Shown: positions 1-10,459 of the stretch, piece after piece
Position numbering within the stretch: position 1 is the stretch's first letter
Layout: each line of letters opens with the position of its first letter
Source: Coenobita brevimanus
Lineage: Eukaryota > Arthropoda > Malacostraca > Decapoda > Coenobitidae
Direction: 5' to 3'
Assembly: GCA_032717465.1 (NCBI GenBank)
Contig: CM064669.1
Span: 45,396,295-45,460,294, forward strand
Length of the DNA stretch: 64,000 bases
Made by a program: the position numbers and the translations under genes
The notes under the pieces: generated by a model
Told to the model about the DNA's origin: nothing
Databases searched by the model: none
Seen by the model: the letters and a program-made list of their open reading frames with translations, nothing else

Positions 1-162
1 GCTTACGCAGTGCTAGGACAGGCAGAAGCACGACCTTCCATGGATGTGGATGAGGATAGTGATTCTGAGTGTGATTTCACAGGATTTATGAGGGAGGTTC
101 AGGAGGAGCAGCAGCCATTACTCGCTAGTGATGCCAGCAGCCATCCTCCGGGGACCCAGTAG
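1..162 (+). CDS. C-terminal tail of a Tigger-like transposase (partial)
   Basis: Frame 1 is open from the window edge to a TAG at 160-162 and gives 53 residues. The tail is acidic and glutamine-rich (MDVDEDSDSECDF, then EVQEEQQPLL), with no catalytic motif left in the window. A similar acidic, EV/QQ-containing tail occurs in the Tigger-type remnant on the minus strand at 62198-62554, and Tigger transposases commonly end in such acidic, low-complexity tails. The call rests on this composition and on the terminal inverted repeat 276 bp downstream. It could not be recognised from the protein alone. Confidence 0.5.
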   Translation, partial: AYAVLGQAEARPSMDVDEDSDSECDFTGFMREVQEEQQPLLASDASSHPPGTQ

Positions 163-438
163 GACTACCTACAGCCTTGGATACCACCTTCCATTCCCAG
201 CAAGCCCACCAACACTATCCTAAAAGGTTAGTTATCATTCATAGTACAGCACCATTTATTATAGTTACAGTAGTACCAGTATATGTAAAGGTATATGGTA
301 GGTATTTAGGGTGACTTTTCCTAGGGTTGCTGACATAATTCATTTTTCCCCATAAGCTTTGTTGTTTGTCCAACACATTTTTGGTCCAACACGGGACCTG
401 TGCATGACCATATTACCGTGTTGGATGCGAGGGTACTG
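1..438 (+). mobile_element. Tigger/pogo-like DNA transposon, 3' end, cut by window edge
   Basis: The segment holds the end of a reading frame followed by an AT-rich 3' region and a terminal inverted repeat that reads CAGTACCCTCGCATCCAACA from the outside (reverse of 419-438), followed by the TA of a (TA)n tract. The same end motif, CAGTACCCTCGTGCCCAGGA, starts the short element at 17766, so both belong to one family. CAGT ends and TA targets are typical of Tigger/pogo elements. The 5' part lies outside the window. Confidence 0.65.
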
Positions 439-518
439 TATATATATATATGTAATGGATGGATATATCATCATCATCATCCGGACCTCCTTTCCCACCC
501 TAGGGCAGGGTGAGGAGA

Positions 519-560
<42 letters not shown>
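439..560. repeat. (TA)n and (TCA)n microsatellite stretch
   Basis: Short TA runs at 439-455 and 518-549 flank a TCATCATCATCA run near 470-480. No gene is seen. Reading frames through it give only runs of Tyr-Ile. Confidence 0.9.
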
Positions 561-1139
561 TTTCAGTGGTGTTTAAAAACTACAGTATTTTAATATTATG
601 AAAGTTCTTAAAACACTGTACTCTCCTCCCCATCAGTCATGTGACCGGGAGTAACCTAAGTCTGATTAAGATTTACATTTGTGCTTGAAGTCTCCATCAC
701 CAGTGCTTCCCCATTTTTTTCTCTTCCTACAATGGTAAGAGCTTGACCACTGTTTAGGCCCCCAATTTACTTTGCAAAATGACAACTGACACTAACTAAA
801 CAACTCTAGGTCTACAATCAACAATTTGATGACAAGATGAATTCAGTTTATACACAGTACCTATCTTCCTAATGCATGCACAAACCCTGACTATAATAAC
901 AGTTATGGGGAACTCCTAAGGCAGTTTAGTCAAAATAATATTCTTGAGGCACCTCCTATTCAGCTCTTCTGTCCTATTCTCTGTTCTCAAGGAGATGAAA
1001 GCTCAGTCTTCTAACACATTTCTGTCACCTCCTTTTCCTACTTTTTTCCCCTTCATGTCACCTCTTTTTCCTACATTTTCCCCCCCTCTATCAGTCTGCC
1101 TATTATCTAGTTATCTAGTTCTTTATTACCCCTTAAGGA
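561..1139. other. No recognisable feature
   Basis: AT-rich, apparently single-copy sequence. I see no coding signature, inverted repeat or known element. If the ITIH-like gene on the minus strand ends near 2983, this lies downstream of it. Confidence 0.5.
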
Positions 1140-1440
1140 ACACATGGGCCCAAGGCTAGGCTACTCCACTCAAACATTAAGGCAACAGCAACCTGTTGCT
1201 CACCCCTGAGTGCTATTACATGAGTTATTTGCTCAAACCAGTTCTTGGATGTAAACCCTCATGGGTCACATTCAATTGAAGTGCCTTAACCCACTATATT
1301 ACCAAGCATCCATCTCTTGATTATATATTACCACCCTCCATAGAAAATGACTTCCTGGGCTTAAAGAAACCATCTGGCTTGTCATTCAGTGTGGAGTCAC
1401 ATGAGGGCAAAACTACATCAAATGAAAGGATGGTAAGCAC
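1140..1440 (-). repeat. Degenerate SINE-like dispersed repeat
   Basis: This is a decayed relative of the repeats at 8960-9268 and 17195-17515. Shared phrases include GGCTAGGC..., the TGAGTG(C/G)(C/T)ATTA block, TTGGATGTAAACC, and AACCAT(C/T)TGGCTTGTCATTC near 1370. It is too diverged to show target-site duplications. Confidence 0.55.
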
Positions 1441-2982
1441 TTCCACCAACCACTTTCATATTTAAATTTATCTTGACAAATATCTCTCTTTTCTTACTCT
1501 AGATGTAACAGTGTAGTAGTTTCATCACTTACTTCACAGCTGAAAGCAAAAATCAAACTTTTACTAATATTTACTTTCACAGCGCTCCTCTGGGGGAAAA
1601 AAAAAAGAGAAAGTCAATCCCACATTACCTCCTTCAGACATAGAGGCCCAAGGCATGGCTATCATATTTCATATCTCAAACCATTAGACACTGACTTACT
1701 ACCCTGCCAATATTTTACATAGTGGAAATGATGGAAAAACCTCCAATCATCTCAAAGGTTCAAGCCTTTCTCACACAGTATGGCCTTCATCCACGACTTA
1801 AACCGCTGTACCTCAAAACCACCTGGTGTCTAATGTCTGATTTTATCAGCATATGGTGTTCCTAGGTAATTACCTATCCAAGAACCATACTAGCTAAAAA
1901 ATGTTGTTCAACTTTCCTGACCAGCTGAAAAGTTGTGCAATTACTGTGGTAGAGCTATTAGCTATCTTGAAAATCATCCATATTACCGGTACATCACTAT
2001 ATTATGAAGTTGTTCTATCATTCTTCCTGCAGTATTACAACATACAGTAAATTCAGTACAGGGTACTTTACATTACTGTATTCCCTAACTGCAATAAATC
2101 AACACTGATTTGCTGTTATCCTTACATTAGCAGTCATGATTTCCAAGGTCTTAAATCAATTCATCCAAAAAAAAGTATTTAAAACCATGGTTACAATCGA
2201 AGCCCATTTCTCTGTTTACCTTCACAAACACATAACGCATTTACACTTTTCTGTTCTTCTGTTTCATATTCTAACACTTCACCTGCAGTATAGCTGAATT
2301 CTGTAATCATTCTTTTATGTACTCTTTCACACACACTTAAATTCGAAGGAAAAAATTGCCAGTCCCACATTACCCCTGGTGGGGTTTTAGGGCTCATGTC
2401 TATATTAAAACTGACAATATAATCTTTAAATTTTGATGTCAATTTTATATTTAAGTATAAAACCACTAATTTCAGAGTGTAATTATTAGCTTTAGCTGAA
2501 ACAAATTTCCACTAACCATTATACAATACATACTACTAAAAGCTCCAGCAAGAGGAGTCTTAATTCTGTTAGTCATTTAACTTCCAGCTAATAACTCAGC
2601 TTTTGATTTCATACCACTGACTAGTAAATTTTGACTCTAGTAAGCTGTCTACACTGAAAGTTTTACATGTTGCATTACATTCAGGAAAGCTCTCTTCTTA
2701 TCTCTTTTCTTTTCACTTCTACAATTATTAAATTCAATGGTTAATTAAATTTACAACCTTTCCAACAACCAGCAGTTTTTCAACATGGTCTTCAAGTTAC
2801 TCAATCCTATAACCAGCATCCTGCTATCCAACTGTATCAGATAACTGCTAAATCCAGGAATACAGTTCTGTACAATCAATCGCTCTCAATTATTGCAAAC
2901 TTAGAAATGACTCTTTAAACCTTTCCTAAGCTTTCACATATAATCTCCAACCTCAGCAGTCTTTGACTTCAGCAAAGAGACC
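1441..2982. other. AT-rich unique sequence; possible 3' UTR/flank of the minus-strand gene
   Basis: No element or convincing gene is seen. A 91-codon minus-strand frame at 2191-2466 has no recognisable domain and no splice context. The stretch lies just downstream (minus strand) of the candidate ITIH stop codon at 2985-2983, so 3' UTR is possible but not shown. Confidence 0.35.
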
Positions 2983-3170
2983 CTAGCATGTGAGGCACTC
3001 AAGCACGTAGTCAGCAGGAGAGCTGGGCAGCAGTGGAGTGTATCGTGGATTGATATTGATGCAACGATTAGACGTGCTATTCAAAAGGGATGCCCGATGA
3101 ATGATCACACCTGGCAACACAGCCTCACCAGGTCCACGACTGTTATTGCCATTTCTTACCTCCACTTGCA
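2983..3170 (-). CDS. Candidate last exon of ITIH-like gene
   Basis: On the minus strand a pyrimidine-rich tract and CACTAGAG lead into a frame open to a TAG at 2985-2983. If the acceptor is the second AG (exon starts at 3170), the exon takes two bases to finish a phase-1 codon, as the upstream exon ends require. The last 40 residues (one Cys, then LLPSSPADYVLECL) resemble the end of ITIH heavy chains, where a Cys-Trp is followed by a Leu/Gly-rich turn and DY-V near the C terminus. The match is short and made from memory, so this is a moderate-to-weak call. The alternative is a chance frame of 80 codons. Confidence 0.35.
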
Positions 3171-3590
3171 CTCTAGTGGATATGAGAAAGAAAATGAATT
3201 CAATATTAGTACATGCATGCACAGTGATCCCTCAGTTAATGAGGCTATCTTATCTGGGATGTGACCTTGTAAACCAGAACTGCACCAGTTAAATACAGTA
3301 CTGCACTGAAAAAACATTATAAAAGCCTATCTGCAACTGGCCACTTGATCGTAATTGCCCTTTTTCTCTTATTTCTCTATTATTTATTGCCAAACTGACC
3401 CTAACCACCCTGAAAATACATGTGCAGTACTCAAATATTACAACAGTGTCCTGTGATATAAAATAGAAATTATGGTTACTAGCAAGGGTACAGTTATTTT
3501 ATATAGACTGCATGTGTCAGAGGAACAACACATCCCTCAGCCTGGCCAGCCCGAGGTATCTACATGTTACCCTGGCAATGGTCTCATACT
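3171..3590. other. No gene; possible lone transposon end
   Basis: The sequence is AT-rich. At 3222-3245 there is a CAGTGATCCCTCAGTTAATG motif that looks like a Tigger-type end, but no partner end was found nearby. Confidence 0.4.
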
Positions 3591-3599
3591 TCACTGCAG

Positions 3600-5962
3600 T
3601 TAGCCACTAGACACCGACTCCACCACCACTTAGTGTAGTGACACCTTGTTTTTGGGGAAGCTCTACACTGAGTGGCAAGCCAAATGATTTCCCATAAACC
3701 AAGAAAGAATTTACAACGCTGAGTGGTAACCTTATAACCAACCAACACATGTTCCCTACGTGACAACAAATGGGTCGGCGGAGGGTTAGTGCCCCTCCCC
3801 GGAAAACAACTAAAAATATGAACACAAAGCCTCGGACCTGGACTGACCAAAAGTTAACGACTAAGGACCGAACAAAAGACTTGGTACGGATAGCTACGTG
3901 GAATGTAAGGGGTGCAAATGATGAGGTGAAAGAGAGAGATTGTACAGGTGCTTAAGGGTATGAGAGTGTATGTATGTGGATTAACTGAAACTAAATGGAG
4001 AGGCGAGAGTGTGAGAGAATGGGAGTATGGATGGGGTATATGCACAAGAGTAGGTGAGAATGAGAGGGCAAAAGAAGTTGTGTGTATTTTTGTGAGTAAC
4101 AGATGGAAGGAGAATATCAGAGAGTATGGATCAGTTGGCTCAAGGATTGTGTGGGTAAGAGTGAAGGTTGGACTACAAATGTGGGCATTTGCGTGCGTGT
4201 ATGCGCCAACGCAAGATCGTGCAACCAGAGTGAGAGAAGAGTTCTGGACAAACATGGAAGGGTGCTTGGAAAAGTTTGAAAGAAATGAGTGTTTCTGACT
4301 GGAGATATGAATGGAAAAGTAGGGAATGTGAAGGTGGATGGAGTAGTTGGTGAGTGGGGTGTGCCTGCAGAGACAGATGTGAATGGCAGTGCTTTAGTGG
4401 ATATTTGTGTCGGGAGGGGATTGATGATAGCCAATACCCTCTTCAGGCACAAAATGATCCATAGGTATACGTGGTGAGTGATGAGAAGGGTGGATGGTGA
4501 ACTGAATGAATGGGAAAGCAATGACTGATTATGAGTGTGTGGATGAAAGGATGAGGTGTGTAATGGATGCAAGAGTATTTAGAGGTTGGGGGAGTGGACT
4601 TTCGGACCACCGATTGGTGGTGGTCAGAAACAAAGTCCAAACAAAATGGAGAAATAGAAGGGAAGGACAGGAGGAAGTAGTCCTTACAAGGAGGGTAGAG
4701 AAGTTACAAGAGGATGGAAAAAAGGCAGAATATAAGACGGAAGTGGAAAAACGATTGGGTAAATATAGATTGAAGCAGATGGGGGGCATGGAAGGTGTGT
4801 GCAAGATATTCACAGAAGAAATCTGTGCGGTATGTGAGGTGGTGTGTAGGGTGATGAGAAGACAAAAGGGGATGCAGAGAACACCATGGTGGACTGAAGA
4901 GGTGAGAGAGGCTGTGGCACAAAAGAAGAAAGCATTTAGTGAGTGAATGAGAAACACAGGCATTGAAGACGTTCAGAGACGGAAGAGAGACTTATATGAA
5001 GAGAGGAAGAGAGAGGTGAAAAGATTAGTAAGAGACAGTAAGAAGAGAGTGGATGAGGAATTTGGAAGGAATTTGAGTATAAAGTGGAGGGAATGTAAGA
5101 AAATGTTCTGGAAGGCGATAGAGTTAGACAAGGTGCCAAAGAAGTTAGTTGGGGGTGAAAGATAAAAATGGTAGAAACTGGGTTAAGTACTGAACAGAGC
5201 TTCAGTGCTGACAAAAATAGAATCTTCTGGCATTGTTTACCTAGTGTGACATTGGCTGGCCTCAAGGAAAAGGTTGCCTTGGGATTTAAAAACAGAAATG
5301 AAGTCACTGAATGTACAGTGAGTTGGATGAGGAGGAAATGGAAAGCGTGAGTGCATTTAAGTACTGTACTTGGGTAGTGTGATGAGTAAGGAAGGAAGTT
5401 TAGTGGGTGAAGTGCTTGAAAGGGTACAGCATGGAAGAAAGGTTGCTGGTTCTTTGAAAGCAGTGACAAGAAACAGGGAAGTAAGCATGGAAGCAAAAAA
5501 GTTACTGCATGACAGTATTGTAATATCAACTCTAACGAATGGAAGTGAAGCTTGGATCTTGTTGGAGGGACACAAGTCATGAGTGAGAGGAGTGGAAATG
5601 AGTTATTTGAAAGGAGCATGTGGAGTCCCATAGACAGATAGACTGACAAATGAGGAAGTGAAGGAGTGTTGTGGAGTGGATTTGAATGTGATACGTAGCA
5701 TTAGAAGAAACACACTGAGGTAGTTTGGCCACGTGGAGAGGATGGAGAGTGAGAGACTGATGAGGAGAATGTACATGAGTGAGATGGAGGGGGGGGGGGG
5801 GGGGGGAGGCCAAGGATGAGATGGAGGGATGGAGTGGAGAGGTATATGAGAGAGGGGGGTGTGAGCTGAGAGCAGGACAGTGAAATGGCAGGGGACAGGG
5901 CAACATGGAGGCGATTTGTTTGTGGTGAACCCTTCCGGGATTAAGGCATCTGGCAATAAACA
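3600..5962 (+). mobile_element. RTE-clade LINE, decayed, internally deleted
   Basis: The 5' UTR contains a conserved hairpin (CGGAGGG, loop, CCCTCCCCG near 3779-3802). The endonuclease is then readable in pieces: ATWNVRGANDE at about 3893, TETKWRG, VYAPTQ at about 4198, GDMNGKVGNV at about 4300, and SDHRLVV at about 4600. The frame changes near 3950, 4290 and 4490. After GVKDKNG at about 5152 the element jumps, through about 120 bp of unrelated sequence, to the C-terminal region (SECT... at about 5300), so the whole reverse transcriptase core is missing. The end is the family's conserved tail, CATCTGGCAATA. It is non-functional. The window holds several other copies; the fullest is at 55786-58880. 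Confidence 0.85.
5788..5807 (+). repeat. Poly-G run inside RTE
   Basis: About 18-19 consecutive G in the segment that in other copies reads GGAGGGGGGAAGAGGGAGG. This is an expanded homopolymer in the Glu/Gly/Arg-rich part of the RTE C terminus. Confidence 0.85.
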
Positions 5963-6209
5963 GACAGAGATGCATTACATAACCGTGGTTTATTGTGGTA
6001 ATGCTGCAGGAAGTCACTTACTGAAACTACCTGTCATTGGACAGTGCAAGGATAAGGTGCTTTGAAAGGGTTGCCTCTCTCTCTCACTAGCCTGCAATGC
6101 ACAAATTAATGCAGAGGTAGACATGTCTGAGTTGTGATTTCATCACATCTTTGTTCTGTGCCATGAATCATCTAGGCAGGCAACATATGGCAGAGCAACC
6201 CCTCTATAT
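5963..6209. other. No recognisable feature
   Basis: Unremarkable sequence after the RTE tail. It includes a short CT run near 6075. Confidence 0.4.
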
Positions 6210-6380
6210 CCTCCATCTGCACTGGTCCACACCCTGCTCCTTCCACCTCCACTGCTCCATACCCTGCTGCCTCCACTTCCACTACTCCACACCCTGCTCA
6301 AAAATCTGTTCCCTACACTACCACCCCTCCAGACCCTGCATCCTCCTCCACTGATCCAAACCCTACATCCATACTTCCTC
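6210..6380. repeat. Minisatellite, ~30-33 bp period
   Basis: A phrase of the type CCACACCCTGCTCC...CTCCACT recurs about five times with variation. On the minus strand it reads as a decapeptide-like repeat (RVWSSGSGG). No start, splice or family context supports it as a gene. Confidence 0.65.
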
Positions 6381-6950
6381 TTTAGGAAGACTCTGAGGGT
6401 GCAGATGATTCTGCTGGGGTCATCTGTTATCAAGAATAGAGAAAATGAAGTGCATAAAATTAAAAGGAAAGTAAAATATAAAGTCATGGTGATATTGTTA
6501 TTCACAGTAAAATAAGTGCTTATGATTAAGTGTTGTGCAGCTATTTGCTTTTAACTCCTGGACACTAAGTCATCTAACAATGACAGTCTTCCTTGCACCA
6601 AACACTGGGTGTCATCTACTGAACGTGCCAAAGTTTCAGTTACAATAGTGAGTGCCAGGAGAATAAAGAATATTAAAAAAATAGTTAACCTTAATGCAAG
6701 TAAGATGAAAACCTGTCATTGATACCCCTTCCCAGGGTGTGTAGGGCCAGAAACAATGAGGAATATGAAAGCAAGTGTATAGTGGTGATCTGGTGACTAG
6801 CCCTTGATGTTCTGCCTCCAAAACATCAAAAAGTTATCATCATTCTCCTTGTCCTAGCTCTTCCCACAAATGACAAAGCAGTATCAACTCGATGGCATTA
6901 TGAAGATGGAGGTTAGCACTTTCTATTCGTATCTGACTATCCACCCATCT
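6381..6950. other. No recognisable feature
   Basis: AT-rich, no element or gene seen. Confidence 0.4.
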
Positions 6951-6954
6951 ATTG

Positions 6955-7165
6955 TTTGATGTCTTGATTCTAGAAGAGGAGGCAGAAACTAACCACCTCC
7001 ATGCCGCTCTGTCCTCTGCCATTTGGCTGCCCTTCTTGCAACTCACACCCTCCTCCCTCATACATCTCCCCACTCCTTCCCTCCATCTAATCCTTGGTCT
7101 CCCCCTCCACCTCAGCGGCATACACTTTTCTAGCCAGTCTCTCATATCAGTCTTAAATACTCTAA
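6955..7165 (-). mobile_element. Diverged RTE-like LINE 3' fragment
   Basis: The minus-strand reading LRWRGRPRIRWREGVGRCMRE, then a DRAAWRWLV block, matches the conserved C terminus of the RTE copies in this window (RPRMRWRDGVERYMRE ... DRATWRRFV). The divergence suggests a separate RTE subfamily. No RT core is present. Confidence 0.6.
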
Positions 7166-7203
7166 AGATGTGCATGCAAACTATTACAAAGCTGGACACA
7201 ATA

Positions 7204-7950
7204 CAGTGAGTCCTAGATATACGACAGGGATAGGGACCAAAAAAAACTTTCATAATGCGATATTTCGTATATTGGAACGATTTTCCCCATTGAAATATAC
7301 ATAGAAAGGGGGGAATGCATTCCAGGACCCCATTGGACCCCCCACTTAAACTTTATGCCTCCTATTTTGAAGTATGCAATACATGTATACAGTACTATAC
7401 TATTGTACAGACTTTAAAAAATAAAACATACAACTAATTACTGTAGTATTAGTACTGTAGTACATGTACTGTAGTATTAGATGGTGCAAGGCCTAAAGCT
7501 CGCCCAACCTCCAAGACTCCCTGTCCCTCTTCGTGGCATCTTATTATTTCCTCTCAAGAGTGAGAATGTGATGCTGTTTCTTCCTTGCAGCTGGTCCCTG
7601 GATGCTGGAGATGATGCAGGGTGCTTGGGAGGCATGGTGAAAATATGAAAAGGTGAAGAACAGCGAAAAGCAGCGTAACGTACAGCGAAGCTGACAGGAG
7701 AGGACGGATGTGACTTGACTGAGAAGCACGCGAAAATGTGTTTCCCAGAGAGGGGTTAGTTCATTTTCTCGCCGCAAGCAAGTACAGCACTGTGCTGCGC
7801 GCCCATTTTGAATTTATCGTATTTCCTCTCGTTTCTCTTTTTGTACCATCAAGACAGAGGATTTTCGTATTGTGGAATTTGTCCTACATTCATCGCTTTC
7901 GTACCATCAAAAATTCGTGCATCGAGTTTTCGTATACCGAGGACTCATTG
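7204..7950 (-). mobile_element. Tigger-A non-autonomous element (747 bp)
   Basis: The ends are CAGTGAGTCCTAGATATACG and, inverted, CAATGAGTCCTCGGTATACG, with TA on both sides (7202-7203 and 7951-7952). Inside, on the minus strand near 7560-7640, the start of a Tigger transposase is still readable (MPPKHPASSPAS, then KKQHHILTLERK). The rest is deleted. The element at 31154-35513 has the same ends and the same transposase start. Confidence 0.8.
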
Positions 7951-8107
7951 TACTGCAATAGCTTCCTAAAAAAGTGTATGTTTGTTCCTGAAGCCAACTG
8001 ACCTTTAAAATGGTACTGATAAGCAATGGCTACTTCAGATCATTGTAAGTTATACATACTAAGCCTGATTGTATCATTTCCTATCATCGCATCGTTTATA
8101 AAAGTTC

Positions 8108-9765
8108 CAGTATGCTTCCATGCAGTGGCCTTGGTCATCAAATGGTGGCCCTCTATGCTGCTCGATTTCTGGCGGCCACCTTATTCAGCCCCTTATCCCT
8201 GAGGTCACACACTATGACCTCATCCCAGGTCTTTTTCAGCCTGCCTCTCCCAACCCTACTCCCGACATTCACACTTCACACCTTCTGCACCCAACTGTCA
8301 TCTTCCATCCTCTAAATATGGCCAAACCATCTCGATCTACCACTCCTCATCACAACAGTAATACACTCCAGTCCCATCCTTCCTTTAAACTCTTCAGTCA
8401 TAAACCTTGCCACCCCAGGCCTCACATTCAAGGATGCACTATATATCCTTCTAATCACTGTCATTTCTGTATGTTTGAGCATATGAATATTCTCTTCCTT
8501 TACTGTCCAGGTCTCACTACCATACAGAATTACACTCCTAAAACATGCCACATAAGAAGAACCCTTAGCATGGAGGGAGAGCCCTCTCAATGTCAGGAGT
8601 GGCAACAGCTCCTTGAACTTCCTCCAACCACTAGCCATAGAGCTACCTCCAGCCCCACCTCCTGCACATAACATGTCCTCCAAATAACAAAACTCTTCCA
8701 CACACTCAAGAGACTCCTCAAGAGACTTATCAGCAAAGATCAATCCTGTCATGCCTGACAACCTCCACATGCTCTCCCCGACACAATGCTCACAGAAAAT
8801 CTGCATTATCTCATTGTCTACCTCTAATACCATTACATCTCTTATGCACCCACTTATCAAAAACACTGCACAAGACAGAGTTACTTTCCACACCCTTGTG
8901 GCAAACCACACATGGTCAGTCTCCCTCTGCTTTGACAGTACTGCCACCAACCCTAGATATCACTCTTTTTCATTCATTCATTCATTCATCATCCAATCCT
9001 ACATTGCCACATGAGGGGTGTAGGAGTCCGGGGCTAGGCAAGTTGGTCCTGACATTTATGATGAGAGTGACCAGCCTCACTCATCCCTGAGTGGCATTAC
9101 AGGAGCAATAAACTCCAACCACCCCTTGGATGTAAACCTTCACAGGCTCAATCCGACTGGAGCACCATAATTACCCACAAAACCACCAGGCGCCAAAATT
9201 TGGTTAAATGGTTACCACCCAGCGTAGTACATGGTTTCCTGGTGTACAGGAAACCATTTGGATTGTCAATTTTGTTTTATCCATTTAAATCTTTCCATTT
9301 CCTAAATCTTTCCTCTGCCTCCCTTTCATTCTCTATAGTTAACACCAAGTCATCAGCATACAACATCTCCCAAGGGAGTCCATTTCTGAAACCAAATGAG
9401 AGAGCTTCAAGCACCATTACAAACAATAAAGGGATCAAGACTGACCCCTGATGCATGTCACCATGGAAAACTCATCAATCAAATCTATAGCCATAACTAC
9501 TCTAATCAGCAACTCCTCAATCCCAAGCTTTCTCACTGCCCATTTCCCCACCTCCCTACGGACTCTGCCAAATGCCTTCTCCAAATCAACAAAAACAAAG
9601 TACAAGTACAGCTTCTTTTTCTTTCCAATACATTTTTCTTGAAGCTGTCAGACAATGAATATGGTATCAGCGATCCCTTTGCCCAGCATAAACCCAAACT
9701 CCATCTCATCAGTATTCACTATTTCCCTAATCATACCTTCTAGGACTCTCCATTACCTTCATTTT
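8108..9765 (-). mobile_element. LINE3 copy, 5' truncated, split by a SINE-like repeat
   Basis: The minus strand runs from RT motifs near 9765 (equivalent to the LINE3 copy at 12775) to the family 3' end at 8108. The C-terminal part, 8312-8950, reads LRGLSLHAKGSSY, ILYGSETWTVKEE and EEFKGRMGLECI, clearly homologous to 11397-12206. The zinc-finger region is present but damaged: several Cys positions are changed (8812-8950). A repeat of about 300 bp interrupts it at 8960-9268. Confidence 0.75.
8960..9268 (-). mobile_element. SINE-like repeat with (AATG)n tail inserted in LINE3
   Basis: In the uninterrupted LINE3 copy the flanks are contiguous (CCTAGATATCATCACTTTTG), so this is an insertion. On the minus strand it begins near 9268, holds a perfect 11-bp-arm hairpin (ATGGTTTCCTG / CAGGAAACCAT, 9229-9255), then an A-box-like TGGTTTTGTGG, and ends in an AATG tail (8965-8985). 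A clear B box is not visible, so a tRNA origin is uncertain. Other copies are at 1140-1440 and 17195-17515. Confidence 0.65.
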
Positions 9766-10199
9766 CTGGTGACAAAATAAAGTACGGCAGGTTTATGTGT
9801 TTGTTTAAAGCTGAGCTGATATAACAAAATCTGGTATAGTGAGGGTTTGCTTTAAATGGGATAAGAAATTTAAAATTTAGTAAGACCTGGTTCACCTAAT
9901 GAACAGTACAGTAAGACATTCTTTATTTGGCACTGTACTGTAAAAACTGATGATGGAGAGAGACACCTTCATGGGGTGGCACCAATATAACCAGGCAGGT
10001 CTGCTGCATGATCATATGTCTCTCAATTCTCTCCCTATTCCCCATGAGAAGGAAGGTGGAATGAAGATGGGCAACCTCAGCCTGCAGTCCACCAGGTTCA
10101 TGTTCAGCTAAGTTTGTGGCTGCAACACCATCAACAAAAACTATGCTAATATCAAGTACAAAACAACAGGTTCTGACCTTTGGCTGCTGCTGCTTTCAC
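9766..10199. other. No recognisable feature (putative intron)
   Basis: Unique-looking AT-rich sequence without an element or convincing frame. Confidence 0.4.
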
Positions 10200-10250
10200 C
10201 AGTCGGCTGTCTCCCGGACAACAGTCTCATGTTCTTGGACATCAAATGAC
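10200..10250 (-). CDS. Candidate 51-bp micro-exon of ITIH-like gene
   Basis: On the minus strand CCTTTTCTCAG (acceptor) precedes 51 bases that end at ACTG before GTGAAAG (donor). Read in phase 1 it gives GHLMSKNMRLLSGRQPT. The exon is symmetrical (1-1), so it fits between the exon ending at 38986 and the candidate last exon starting at 3170. In ITIH proteins the upstream motif THGLLG is followed by Q-F; here TQGIIG would be followed by H-L. The fit in phase and order is encouraging, but a 51-bp match can arise by chance. Confidence 0.35.
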
Positions 10251-10459
10251 CTGAGAAAAGGATTCACATTTATAATGGCATGCAGGGGCAACATTAGTGG
10301 CTTAAATTTCCACCCCAAAGCTTGAGAGTTGTTCATACCTCAGATACAAAATGTGCATCTTAATGTCCGGCAGTATACACTGTCACCATGAGTGATAAAC
10401 AAATATCATTGTTGAAATCTGCCATAATTATCACTTTCCTCCTTCCACGAAGAAGACTA

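Noticed and set aside
340..552. Tyr/Ile-rich reading frames (also at 17654-17844 and 18136-18617)
   Set aside because: Translations of (TA)n microsatellites; no start context, domain or splice sites.
2191..2466. 91-codon minus-strand frame as a gene
   Set aside because: No recognisable domain, no splice signals in phase with the ITIH exons; composition fits chance in AT-rich DNA.
4117..4572. His/Thr/Leu-rich minus-strand frames across RTE copies (also 4936-5649, 23344-24437, 56103-57816, 58153-59325)
   Set aside because: Antisense of RTE coding regions; purine-rich sense strand leaves the opposite strand free of stops.
8312..8950. Host gene with 212 open codons
   Set aside because: Clear homologue of the LINE3 C-terminal region, part of a broken retrotransposon.
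10116..10325. Plus-strand 69-codon frame
   Set aside because: Low-complexity, no family resemblance; the minus-strand micro-exon reading is the only one with splice context.
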